From the NCBI GenBank assembly GCA_903823545.1, contig CAIJTL010001526.1, forward strand, positions 1-10,859: a stretch of DNA of 10,859 bases, in the 5' to 3' direction. Position 1 is the first letter of the stretch. Each line of letters begins with the position of its first letter. Under the pieces are notes generated by a model, which searched no databases, had not been told where the DNA came from, and saw nothing but the letters and a program-made list of their open reading frames with translations. Below, piece after piece: positions 1 through 6,755 of this stretch. The translations under genes and the position numbers were made by a program. The DNA is from an uncultured Planctomycetaceae bacterium (GTDB lineage: Bacteria > Planctomycetota > Planctomycetia > Planctomycetales > Planctomycetaceae).

Positions 1-178
1 CGCCGGTGCCGCGACCGTCGCGATTTTCTTGCTGATACGTTCCGTGGTTTTTAAGGAGGTGTTCCGAGTCGTCACTAAACTTGTCGTTCTGGAGCAACTC
101 TTCGGCAATGGTTCCACGAAGTTGACGGCTGCCTGCCTTGAGGAATTCGATCTTGCTAAGCTGCGGTTCGTCGGACAT
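1..178 (-). CDS. cysI: Sulfite reductase hemoprotein (beta subunit), N-terminal fragment
   Basis: This is the first 59 codons of a gene that continues beyond the left edge. It begins MSDEPQLSKIEFLK and continues with LRGTIAEELL, then HGTYQQENRDGRG. That order (LRGTIAE-, a short variable segment, then HG-YQQ--RD-R) is the N-terminal signature of assimilatory sulfite reductase hemoprotein subunits (CysI/Sir), which reduce sulfite to sulfide with a siroheme-[4Fe-4S] centre in the cytoplasm. The cofactor-binding cysteines lie beyond the window, so catalytic competence cannot be judged, and NADPH- versus ferredoxin-dependence is open. The ATG at 176-178 has a GGGAG-type ribosome binding site at 186-190 on the minus strand, about 8 nt upstream. 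It is transcribed divergently from pgpA, with 121 bp between the two start codons. Confidence 0.82.
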   Translation of the reverse strand, partial: MSDEPQLSKIEFLKAGSRQLRGTIAEELLQNDKFSDDSEHLLKNHGTYQQENRDGRGTG

Positions 179-299
179 CAAAACACTCCCTTGAAGCTCA
201 TTCAAACGCAATTTTTATGGTTCAGTTTCAGTGGATTGCCGCGTGGCAATCGCTCCCGATTGATTGGTTTGCGTCGGAGTGTAGTGGCGGTGTTTTGTC
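179..299. promoter_or_regulatory. Divergent promoter region between cysI and pgpA
   Basis: This 121-bp gap must hold the promoters of both flanking genes. On the plus strand a weak candidate is TTGAAG at 191-196 with TTTTAT at 213-218 (16-bp spacing), leaving a leader of about 75 nt before the pgpA start. No convincing -35/-10 pair is visible for the minus strand. The reading frame of pgpA is closed upstream by TAG at 282-284, so the gap is genuinely non-coding in that frame. Promoter calls by eye in planctomycetes are unreliable. Confidence 0.3.
234..251. promoter_or_regulatory. Perfect 7-bp dyad, possible operator
   Basis: GATTGCC-GCGT-GGCAATC is a perfect inverted repeat with 7-bp arms and a 4-nt centre. 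It lies in the cysI/pgpA divergent region, 49 bp before the pgpA start and 56 bp before the cysI start. It could be a binding site for a dimeric regulator of either gene, or a hairpin in the pgpA leader. The regulator is unknown, and a chance origin is possible. Confidence 0.35.
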
Positions 300-860
300 A
301 TGAGTAGAGAGCCTTTGAGCGAGCCATCGTCGGTCAGAACCGTCGAGCAGTTGGATGTGCGAACAAACGCCGAACCGGAGATCGCCGTTTGGCCGAAATG
401 GCTCGATTCAGCCGCTTGGTTTTTCGCCACAGGTGCTGGGATTGGCCTATTCCCAAAGGCTCCGGGAACGGCGGGGAGCGTTCTTGGCCCGCTGCTGGTT
501 GCCGCTTGGCAGTTGCTTGAGCGACCGCTTTCCGAAAGCATCGTCGTGTCGTTGGTGTTTATCGCGGTGGGAGTAGTTGCGGCTGGTCGAGTTGCATCGA
601 GACAACGATGTGAAGATCCTGGGTTCGTTGTTTGCGATGAGATCATTGCGTTTGCCGTGGTCTTTGCCGGAATCACAGTGACTTGGCAAACAGCCTTGAT
701 CGGCTTTATTTGGTTTCGAGTGTTTGACATCACTAAGCCGTGGCCGATCAGTCGGCTCGAACGCTTGCCCGGAGGCTGGGGGATCATGGCCGACGATTTA
801 TTGGCTGGTGCCTTTGCCTCAGTGGCCTTGCGAGGGACATTGTGGTTGTTTGGTGTTTGA
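300..860 (+). CDS. pgpA: Phosphatidylglycerophosphatase A (PgpA family)
   Basis: The 186-residue product matches PgpA, the membrane phosphatase that removes the terminal phosphate of phosphatidylglycerol phosphate to give phosphatidylglycerol, a precursor of cardiolipin. Family landmarks occur in order: GLFPKAPGTAGS (49-60), the acidic pair in CDEII (112-116), FRVFDITKPWPI (139-150) and the C-terminal GGWGIMADD (158-166) followed by LLAG. The acidic residues D113, E114, D143, D165 and D166 are the expected metal-binding candidates. Hydrophobic stretches around 61-71, 80-95, 115-136 and 167-185 fit a small integral membrane protein. The N-terminal 35 residues are polar and look variable. The start is the only ATG after an in-frame stop at 282-284, although the ribosome binding site is weak. 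It is followed 29 bp later by folD on the same strand. Confidence 0.88.
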   Translation: MSREPLSEPSSVRTVEQLDVRTNAEPEIAVWPKWLDSAAWFFATGAGIGLFPKAPGTAGSVLGPLLVAAWQLLERPLSESIVVSLVFIAVGVVAAGRVASRQRCEDPGFVVCDEIIAFAVVFAGITVTWQTALIGFIWFRVFDITKPWPISRLERLPGGWGIMADDLLAGAFASVALRGTLWLFGV

Positions 861-883
861 GATTTGGAATTTGAGATTTGGAA
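856..883. repeat. Tandem 14-bp direct repeat (two copies)
   Basis: TTTGAGATTTGGAA occurs twice, exactly head to tail (856-869 and 870-883). The array starts inside the last codons of pgpA and fills the gap before folD, where a ribosome binding site would be expected. A close variant, TTTCAGATTTGAAAT, lies at 9509-9523 inside the PSD1 gene. This suggests a short dispersed repeat family rather than gene-specific DNA, but with two loci in view this is inference. Confidence 0.6.
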
Positions 884-889
884 ATAAAT

Positions 890-1753
890 ATGCCTGCACA
901 AATCATTGATGGTAAAGCAGTCGCTGCGCGTATGACGGCAGAGGTCGCAACGAATGCCGCTGCGTTTCAGCATTCAACGGGAATCGTTCCGCACCTCGCA
1001 GCGGTGCTTGTTGGCGATGATCCGGCCAGTGCGGTTTACGTCCGAAACAAGCAGCGAGCGTGTGAAAAGGCGGGGCTGAAGAGCTCATTGCATCGACTGC
1101 CAATCGACACGACGGAGGCTCAATTGCTTGATCTCGTCGAAGATTTGAACGCTGATTCGACGGTGCATGGAATCCTCGTGCAATTGCCGCTGCCGAAGCA
1201 CATTCGCGAACAAGTGATTCTCGATGCCGTGATCGCCAACAAGGACGTTGACTGTTTTCATCCCCACAATGTTGGACTTCTGGTGCAAGGTCGCCCCAGG
1301 TTCTTGCCGTGTACTCCAGCCGGATGTCAGCGATTGTTGGCCGAGTACAACATCTCGACTGCAGGTGCTCACGCTGTTGTGATCGGTCGGAGTGAAATCG
1401 TCGGCAAACCGATGGCAATGTTGTTGGTTCAACGTGGAGCCGTAGCCGATGCGACAGTGACGATTTGCCATAGTCGCACGAAAGACCTCGCGGCGATTGT
1501 GCGGCAGGCGGACATCGTCATCGCCGCGATCGGTAAAGCTCGTTTCGTGACAGCCGACATGATCAAGCCGGGAGCGGTCGTCATTGATGTCGGGATCAAT
1601 CGCGATGGCGACAAGCTTGTCGGCGATGTTGATTTCGATGCTGTTTCGCAAGTCGCCAGCGCGATTACCCCGGTTCCCGGTGGAGTTGGTCCAATGACGA
1701 TCGCGACGTTGTTACGCAACACGCTTACGGCAGCACAGTTGTCGGCGGGTTAA
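890..1753 (+). CDS. folD: Bifunctional methylenetetrahydrofolate dehydrogenase / methenyltetrahydrofolate cyclohydrolase
   Basis: This cytoplasmic enzyme oxidises 5,10-methylene-THF with NADP to 5,10-methenyl-THF and hydrolyses it to 10-formyl-THF, supplying one-carbon units for purine and formyl-methionine synthesis. The product is 287 residues, close to the usual 280-300. The folate-site residues fall where expected: Y50 and K54 in YVRNK, Q98 in VQLPLP, and D121 in KDVDCFHP. The Rossmann NADP motif GRSEIVGKP is at 166-174, and the C-terminal signature PVPGGVGPMT is at 261-270. I chose ATG 890 because it gives the family's typical start (MPAQIIDGK). The in-frame TTG at 878 would add only four residues and lies within the 14-bp repeat. 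No strong Shine-Dalgarno is visible, so translation may be coupled to pgpA. Confidence 0.96.
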   Translation: MPAQIIDGKAVAARMTAEVATNAAAFQHSTGIVPHLAAVLVGDDPASAVYVRNKQRACEKAGLKSSLHRLPIDTTEAQLLDLVEDLNADSTVHGILVQLPLPKHIREQVILDAVIANKDVDCFHPHNVGLLVQGRPRFLPCTPAGCQRLLAEYNISTAGAHAVVIGRSEIVGKPMAMLLVQRGAVADATVTICHSRTKDLAAIVRQADIVIAAIGKARFVTADMIKPGAVVIDVGINRDGDKLVGDVDFDAVSQVASAITPVPGGVGPMTIATLLRNTLTAAQLSAG

Positions 1754-1765
1754 CGTTTTGTTGCC

Positions 1766-1782
1766 GCATGCCAAAAGGATGC
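1766..1782. terminator. Small imperfect hairpin between convergent folD and hemE
   Basis: The 54-bp gap between the folD and hemE stop codons contains GCAT(G)CC-AAAA-GGATGC: six base pairs with a one-base bulge and an AAAA loop. No T-run follows on either strand, so intrinsic termination is uncertain. Its position between two convergent genes is the main argument. Confidence 0.27.
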
Positions 1783-1807
1783 ACTGCTTTCTGCTGATGC
1801 GATTCAT

Positions 1808-2875
1808 TTACGGTTGCTGGCTCATTTCGTGGACCATTTCAACCAACGATTTCACGTGAGCCGCTGGTGTTTCCGGAAGCACGCCATGTCCCAGATTAAA
1901 GATGTGGCCCGGTCGTCCATCTGTCGCTTGTAGAACGTGTTTCGCTTTGCGACGTATCGTATCGAGGTCGGACAACAGCACGATGGGGTCAAGATTCCCT
2001 TGAACGGCGACGTCATGGCCGACCGCCTGCCAGGCGTCACGCAAGTCAATCCGCCAGTCGATGCCGATGACATTGCCTCCCGCTTCACGGAGCAAAGGGA
2101 GCAACGCTGGGTTGCCGGTCGCAAAATTGATGACCGGCGCGGCGTGTTTAACGCCGTCGATGACAGCCTTTGTGTGAGGCAAGACGTATTCGCGATAGTC
2201 ACTCGTAGAAAGACAGCCGGCCCAACTATCAAAGAGCTGCACTGCTTGGCATCCCGCCTCAATCTGAGCCAAAAGATACTTGATGAGGCTGTCGGTCAGA
2301 CAATTCATCAGTGCGGTCCAAGCTCCGGCGTCGGAGTACATCAGCTTTTTCACGCGGGCGTAATTCTTCGAGCCGCCTCCTTCGACGGCGTATGACGCGA
2401 GTGTGAACGGAGCTCCCGCGAAGCCTAACAGTGGGATATTCGCAGGCAAATCACGTCGAATCAGTCGCACGGCATCAAAGACGTAATTCAGACACGAAAT
2501 ATCTTCAACACGATGAAAGCGATTGACGTCCGCCGCGTTCATGAGCGGGTTGTGAATGACCGGGCCTTCGCCTTGCAGGTATTCGAGCTGCATTCCCATC
2601 GGTTCGAGGATCGGTAACAAATCGGCAAACAGGATTGCGGCGTCGACGCCCAAGACGCGCTGAGCAATCAAAGTCACTTCAGCGGCCAATGCGGGGGTTT
2701 TGCAAAGTTCCATAAAGGTTACTTTGCTGCGGACCGCCATATATTCGGGCATGAAGCGACCGGCCTGTCGCATGATCCAAACTGGGGTGGCGTCTGTCGG
2801 CTCGCGGCGAACGGCTTTGAGAAAGCGGCTGTTATGAAGGCTCGAAGACAAGGTTTCGTTGCAAGCTGCGGTCAA
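1808..2875 (-). CDS. hemE: Uroporphyrinogen decarboxylase
   Basis: HemE removes the four acetate carboxyl groups of uroporphyrinogen III to give coproporphyrinogen III in cytoplasmic heme synthesis. The 355-residue product has the complete family pattern: [13 protein letters not shown] at 33-45 (substrate-binding R36 and R40), FADLL at 83-87 (catalytic D85), [12 protein letters not shown] at 151-162 (Y162), LFDSWAG at 214-220, GNLDP at 293-297 and [12 protein letters not shown] at 326-337 (H330). The start is TTG at 2873-2875. No ATG, GTG or TTG precedes it before the in-frame stop at 2945-2947, and a GGAG sits at 2883-2886, seven nt upstream. The next candidate, TTG at codon 9, lacks such support. 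It converges on folD and diverges from the kinase gene. Confidence 0.96.
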   Translation of the reverse strand: MTAACNETLSSSLHNSRFLKAVRREPTDATPVWIMRQAGRFMPEYMAVRSKVTFMELCKTPALAAEVTLIAQRVLGVDAAILFADLLPILEPMGMQLEYLQGEGPVIHNPLMNAADVNRFHRVEDISCLNYVFDAVRLIRRDLPANIPLLGFAGAPFTLASYAVEGGGSKNYARVKKLMYSDAGAWTALMNCLTDSLIKYLLAQIEAGCQAVQLFDSWAGCLSTSDYREYVLPHTKAVIDGVKHAAPVINFATGNPALLPLLREAGGNVIGIDWRIDLRDAWQAVGHDVAVQGNLDPIVLLSDLDTIRRKAKHVLQATDGRPGHIFNLGHGVLPETPAAHVKSLVEMVHEMSQQP

Positions 2876-3043
2876 GGTGTGGCTCCAGTAGGTTGTCGGA
2901 TTGTAGTGATTCTCTGCAAAAATGCGTTTGTGGGCTACTGATGGTCACAGAAGTGAAGCGGAGTCGCCGTCTATTGCCAAGATTGGCACTATAGTTCAAA
3001 CGCGCTCATCGGATCGCACCGTGTTAGGAATCGTTGTGGTCGT

Positions 3044-3065
3044 GGGACTGTCCCAATTTTTTGGG
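3044..3065 (+). terminator. Two overlapping short hairpins with a T-run, terminator/attenuator-like
   Basis: GGGA-CTG-TCCC (3044-3054) is followed by AATTTTTT, like a very short intrinsic terminator on the plus strand. The second arm also begins CCCAA-TTTT-TTGGG (3052-3065), a hairpin that excludes the first. No gene on the plus strand ends nearby, so if functional it would act within the kinase leader. Both stems are only 4-5 bp, which is weak. Confidence 0.25.
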
Positions 3066-3227
3066 TGTTTGCGACGGCAACGTGTGTTGGAAAGTGACTC
3101 GCTGGAAAGGGCTTGTAGCGACTGATCTAATACCGGACCAATTCCGTGATTGGTTGAATCATCGTCATGATCGTTACGACCATTTCTTCTGGGTTTTCTG
3201 CTGTCTGAAACTTTTGCCGCAATTTGT

Positions 3228-3249
3228 GTTCTCGGATTCGGTCGAGAAC
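3228..3249 (+). promoter_or_regulatory. Perfect 7-bp hairpin just upstream of the kinase start
   Basis: GTTCTCG (3228-3234) and CGAGAAC (3243-3249) are perfect complements separated by 8 nt. The hairpin ends 31 nt before the ATG at 3281, leaving the GAGG ribosome binding site (3266-3269) free. It could be an operator or a leader RNA element. No known motif is recognised. Confidence 0.35.
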
Positions 3250-3280
3250 GATCCATACTTTCGATGAGGTTGGTTTCGCA

Positions 3281-6200
3281 ATGGCGCTCAAGCTGACTGT
3301 CGAATCATTTTTGCAGGTCGTCCGGCAAAGCGGCCTGATCGACAAAGAACAGCTTCAAAAGTTGCTGAAGGTGTTCAGCCAGCGCGGTGTAGACATCTCG
3401 AAATCGCAAGCCATTGCCGACGCCCTCGTCGGGGATGACATCGTCACTCAATGGCAAGTCGACAAACTGCTCGCGGGCAAACACAAAGGTTTCTTCCTCG
3501 GTAAGTACAAGCTGCTCGACCTTCTGGGTAAGGGGGGGATGAGTTCGGTTTATCTTGCTGAGCATGTGCTAATGCGGCGGCGATGTGCGATCAAAGTGTT
3601 GCCGTCAAAGCGAGTGAATGACACTTCTTACTTGGCTCGATTTCATCGTGAGGCTCAAGCTGTTGCGTCAGTTGATCACCCCAATATCGTTCGTGCCTAC
3701 GACGTTGATCATGCTCAAGACCGTGATTCGCAGATTCACTTTTTAGTGATGGAGTACGTCACCGGACGCAGCCTGCAAGAAATGGTCATGCAAGATGGCC
3801 CTGCGGAATTTGCAGACGCAGTGGAATACATGCGGCAAGCGGCTGATGGCCTCGAACACGCGCATCGAGCGGGATTGGTCCATCGCGATATCAAGCCCGG
3901 TAACCTACTGGTTGATACATCGGGGACTCTCAAAATTCTCGATATGGGGTTGGCCCGCTTCTTCGATGACCGTGATGAAAATCCACTGACGGTTGCTCAC
4001 GACGAAAAGGTGCTCGGCACGGCGGACTATCTGGCACCGGAGCAAGCTCTCGACAGTCACACCGTCGATCAGCGAGCGGACATCTATAGCTTGGGATGTT
4101 CATTGTATTTCATGTTGACTGGGCACCCGCCGTTTACGGACGGGACACTGGCTCAGCGGCTGATGTGGCACCAAGTCAAAGAGTTTCCTCCGCTCACCGA
4201 TTCGCGACTGGACTGTCCGGCCTCGCTGATGACCTTACTCAACCGGATGGTTGCGAAAAAACCTGAAGATCGTTTTCAGACTGCTGGCGAAACCGCAGAA
4301 GCGTGCGCTCAATGGTTGGCCGCAAATGCGAGCCCCGATTGGCGACTCAAGCACATCCCCGCCACGCGGAGTGTCCCGTCAAAAACGAAACAAGGTTCGT
4401 CGACCAGGGACTTGTTGAGCGACTCGCAAACGATGCCTGGCAGCGGTCCTTATCCGCAAGGGGGACGTGGGTCATCAATCATTTCTGGAGATCTTGTCAG
4501 CGGATCTGCGACCAAGATTTCCATGCTCGTTCAACCAGAGTTTCCAAGTGCGTCTCAGCCGGTCACGCCGATCCTTGCGACAGTGGTCCCGACCGCACCT
4601 CCAGTTGCTGCGCCAGTTATTGCACTACCGGTTGCCAAACCAGTCATTCCTGTTGCGATGCCCGTTGTTCCGGTCGCACAACCCGTTGCTCCGAGCCTAC
4701 CAGTTGCCGCTCCAATTTCTCCGATCGCACAGCCAATTGCGGTGACTGCTGAATCATCGGCTGCCCCGCCATTTTTTGAAGCCAATCAAGTATCTGCTGA
4801 TGCGGAAACTCAAACCTTTCATTTTGGCGAAGACGCCAACGTGGCAACTGACACCGAACCAACGGCTCCCGCTGAAGGGGAAGGGGACGGTGATCTGTTT
4901 TCGCTCTTTGGCGGTAACAGTGACGTCGATGGTTCCGAGGTGTCTGATGCTCAGCCGGAAACCGCCTCTCTCAGTGAGGGCGCCGAGCCAACATCGACTG
5001 AACTGCCGCTGCCAGAAACTGAGCCTGTTGTGCAGGATGCCAATGTGGTACCGGAAGAATCTGGTTCTTCATTTGAGTCATCTTCTCTCGATTCAAAAAC
5101 ATCGAAGTTGCCAATCTCACCGGTATCGACTGCCGTTTGGAAACAACCGAAGTTTCTGGCGACAGCGGTTGGTCTCGTCGTTCTTCTTGCCGTCGGCGGC
5201 ATCTGGGCGATGACTGCGCGCGGGAAGCCCGGTAACTCCAAGGGAACTAAGAAAGAGAGTCAGAGCGTCGCAAAAGCGAATGGCAAAGCCGCGAAAAAGT
5301 CGGATGCCTTCGAGGTTGAGTTACAGGTCGGACAAGGGAATGAGTTCTCGAATATCGGTCGAGCCATTCAGTCCATTTTGGACAGTCGAGCTGAGCACGA
5401 AACCAAAGCCGGTGGAAAGCCACTTCGGTTCATCATCAACGTGACGCCGGGCCAACCGTTTGAAGAGTCCTTACTTCTTGATGAGTCCTTTCCCGGCGAA
5501 TTGCACCTGAAGTCCGCAAACAGCAACCGAGTGAAGTTGATTCCGTCGAGCAACGATCCTGTGATTAGCATCAAGAATCTCAGCAACGTCACGATCGAGA
5601 ACCTTTCAATCGACCTTTCTGGCTTTCCGCCGAAAGACACTGCGGTAGCTATCTCCGGTAATGTCACTCGCTGTCAGATTAAGCAGACGATCATCTCTGG
5701 TGTCGGCAAGTCAGGAATCGTGCTTACCGGTGCAAAAGGTGGTGAAGGAGCCGATGCGATCATTCTGGACGGGGTCACGTTTCAGAATTCGTCACCGACC
5801 GCCGTAGGCATACATGTCGCAAAAGGGGATGCGACTCAAAATGTGTCTTTGCAACGCTGTCGCTTTATCGGTTCGGTTGTTGCCGCTCTGTTTGTTGAGG
5901 GGCCGGCTGAGACTTTGTTGATGCGAAACTGTGTGATTTCTGGCGTGCAGGCAAGCCAAATGAGCGGTGTCAGTTTCGCCGCAGGAGTTTCGATCAAGAA
6001 TTTGTCGATCGATCATTGCAGCTTTGCAAACCTTGGCGGCTCAGCAATCCTTTTCGCAGAGATGCCCGCTGGCGGTTCAGGGAATCTTTCTTGGCGCAAC
6101 AGTCTCTTTGCTGGAGTTAAGGGCGCTGAGTTACTGATTCAGAAAAACTATGATCCCAAAGCGTTCGAGGCTCTCCTAAGCCAAGAAAAACCGGCTGCGA

Positions 6201-6379
6201 ACAACTGGTGCGATCGTCCTTCACCGAAGCCATCTGTTGGCGAACATGATCTCCTTGGCGAAGGTGGCCTCCGGATCTCTTCGATTGAGTTTGCTTCGAT
6301 GGATCCGAAGTCGGATCTCTACTGCATTCCGAAGCCGAACACCCCCTACAAGACCGCCGGGGTCACGAAGCCGAAGTAG
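3281..6379 (+). CDS. Transmembrane Ser/Thr protein kinase with predicted extracytoplasmic beta-helix domain
   Basis: The product has 1032 residues. Residues 1-74 form a helical N-terminal module (LTVESFLQVVRQSGL...) that I recall from planctomycete kinases. The Hanks-type kinase domain (about 76-345) has the glycine loop GKGGMSSVY (83-91), the AIK lysine K105, helix-C glutamate E124, the catalytic loop HRDIKPGN (201-208), DMG instead of DFG (221-223) and APE (252-254), so it should be active. A Val/Pro/Ala-rich linker (about 430-490) and an acidic Ser/Glu/Asp stretch (about 500-615) lead to one membrane helix at 625-646. The outer part (about 677-1032) has repeated short strands with Asn and small or hydrophobic residues (NVTIENLSI, VSLQRCRFIG, LLMRNCVISGV), typical of right-handed parallel beta-helices. 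Start ATG 3281 has GAGG 11 nt upstream; a GTG at 3224 is open but falls inside the leader hairpin region. Ligand and substrates are unknown. Confidence 0.9.
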   Translation: MALKLTVESFLQVVRQSGLIDKEQLQKLLKVFSQRGVDISKSQAIADALVGDDIVTQWQVDKLLAGKHKGFFLGKYKLLDLLGKGGMSSVYLAEHVLMRRRCAIKVLPSKRVNDTSYLARFHREAQAVASVDHPNIVRAYDVDHAQDRDSQIHFLVMEYVTGRSLQEMVMQDGPAEFADAVEYMRQAADGLEHAHRAGLVHRDIKPGNLLVDTSGTLKILDMGLARFFDDRDENPLTVAHDEKVLGTADYLAPEQALDSHTVDQRADIYSLGCSLYFMLTGHPPFTDGTLAQRLMWHQVKEFPPLTDSRLDCPASLMTLLNRMVAKKPEDRFQTAGETAEACAQWLAANASPDWRLKHIPATRSVPSKTKQGSSTRDLLSDSQTMPGSGPYPQGGRGSSIISGDLVSGSATKISMLVQPEFPSASQPVTPILATVVPTAPPVAAPVIALPVAKPVIPVAMPVVPVAQPVAPSLPVAAPISPIAQPIAVTAESSAAPPFFEANQVSADAETQTFHFGEDANVATDTEPTAPAEGEGDGDLFSLFGGNSDVDGSEVSDAQPETASLSEGAEPTSTELPLPETEPVVQDANVVPEESGSSFESSSLDSKTSKLPISPVSTAVWKQPKFLATAVGLVVLLAVGGIWAMTARGKPGNSKGTKKESQSVAKANGKAAKKSDAFEVELQVGQGNEFSNIGRAIQSILDSRAEHETKAGGKPLRFIINVTPGQPFEESLLLDESFPGELHLKSANSNRVKLIPSSNDPVISIKNLSNVTIENLSIDLSGFPPKDTAVAISGNVTRCQIKQTIISGVGKSGIVLTGAKGGEGADAIILDGVTFQNSSPTAVGIHVAKGDATQNVSLQRCRFIGSVVAALFVEGPAETLLMRNCVISGVQASQMSGVSFAAGVSIKNLSIDHCSFANLGGSAILFAEMPAGGSGNLSWRNSLFAGVKGAELLIQKNYDPKAFEALLSQEKPAANNWCDRPSPKPSVGEHDLLGEGGLRISSIEFASMDPKSDLYCIPKPNTPYKTAGVTKPK

Positions 6380-6403
6380 TCGATGGTCTTAGGCGGCGGT
6401 CTT
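6350..6403 (+). other. 10-bp inverted repeat spanning the kinase stop codon
   Basis: AAGACCGCCG at 6350-6359, in the last codons of the kinase gene, is the exact complement of CGGCGGTCTT at 6394-6403. The 34-nt loop contains the stop codon at 6377-6379. It might contribute to transcript termination or 3'-end protection, but the loop is long and no T-run follows. Confidence 0.3.
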
Positions 6404-6755
6404 ATCCCACCTAATCGGCACAATCGTCAGGCTCTTCCCTCGCCAGGGGCACAAAGCACTGAACACGGCGGAACAGCCTGACATTCTCGCCCGGAATCTG
6501 TGGACGGCCTTTGACGCGGCGCAACCTGATAGCCAGCGTGCAAGTTGCGAGGTTCACTTTCGAGAGGCGGGCTCGATATTCCGACCAGCCGAAATTCCTG
6601 GTTCGTGCGATTCGCTGCAAGTCCCGGCCCAGCCGTCTCTTAATCTGTACAGTTGGCGGGGCCTCGAACGTACCGCAGGATGCTCGCCGTGCTTGCTCCC
6701 CGCAAGAAATTCCCGCCCCCAGCATTCCCCATCGCTCAATCGCGAAGGGTTCGCC
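6380..6755. other. 376-bp spacer without a convincing gene
   Basis: This spacer separates the kinase from the metallopeptidase gene. It contains the second arm of the 6350-6403 repeat and a structured element at 6426-6482. Open frames exist on both strands (minus 6411-6725, plus 6511-6759), but they overlap, are rich in Arg/Cys/Pro, match no family I recognise and lack good ribosome binding sites. I therefore do not call them. Its G+C content seems somewhat higher than that of the flanking genes. The promoter of the downstream gene is presumably here, but none is evident. Confidence 0.4.
6426..6482 (+). other. Stem-loop: 8-bp outer stem enclosing a small hairpin
   Basis: GTCAGGCT (6426-6433) pairs perfectly with AGCCTGAC (6475-6482). 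Inside lies CCCT-CGCC-AGGG (6437-6448), a 4-bp hairpin that a terminal T-G wobble could extend. The element lies 47 bp after the kinase stop. It could be part of a terminator or a small structured RNA. There is no downstream T-run. Confidence 0.3.

Larger units (their letters stand above)
2876..3280. promoter_or_regulatory. 405-bp divergent region with several inverted repeats, leader of the kinase gene
   Basis: No convincing gene is present. The short open frames (2922-3125, 3034-3267 and minus 2996-3256) overlap each other and read as low-quality protein. The region carries four perfect or near-perfect inverted repeats: TGCCAA-GA-TTGGCA at 2975-2988, the overlapping pair at 3044-3065, ACCAAT-N6-ATTGGT at 3137-3154, and GTTCTCG-N8-CGAGAAC at 3228-3249. 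The last lies 31 nt before the kinase start. Promoters for hemE (minus) and the kinase (plus) must be here, but I cannot pick a convincing -35/-10 pair. Confidence 0.45.

Noticed and set aside
29..307. Plus-strand open frame with AAGGAGGTG-like sequence near 54-62
   Set aside because: It is antisense to the cysI N-terminus, its product matches nothing, and the Shine-Dalgarno-like run is the reverse complement of cysI coding sequence.
215..973. 252-codon minus-strand open frame across pgpA and folD
   Set aside because: Antisense to two well-supported genes; the product is low-complexity Ser/Thr/Asn/Pro-rich with no family features.
903..1722. Several minus-strand frames within folD
   Set aside because: Shadows of folD codons; no recognisable motifs.
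2984..3000. Sigma-54-like promoter (TTGGCAC, then TTCAA)
   Set aside because: The -24 half fits well, but the -12 half lacks the required GC (CA instead), and it lies about 280 bp before the kinase start.
6411..6725. 104-codon minus-strand frame in the spacer after the kinase
   Set aside because: Arg/Cys-rich with no recognisable domain or clear ribosome binding site, and it overlaps other equally plausible frames.
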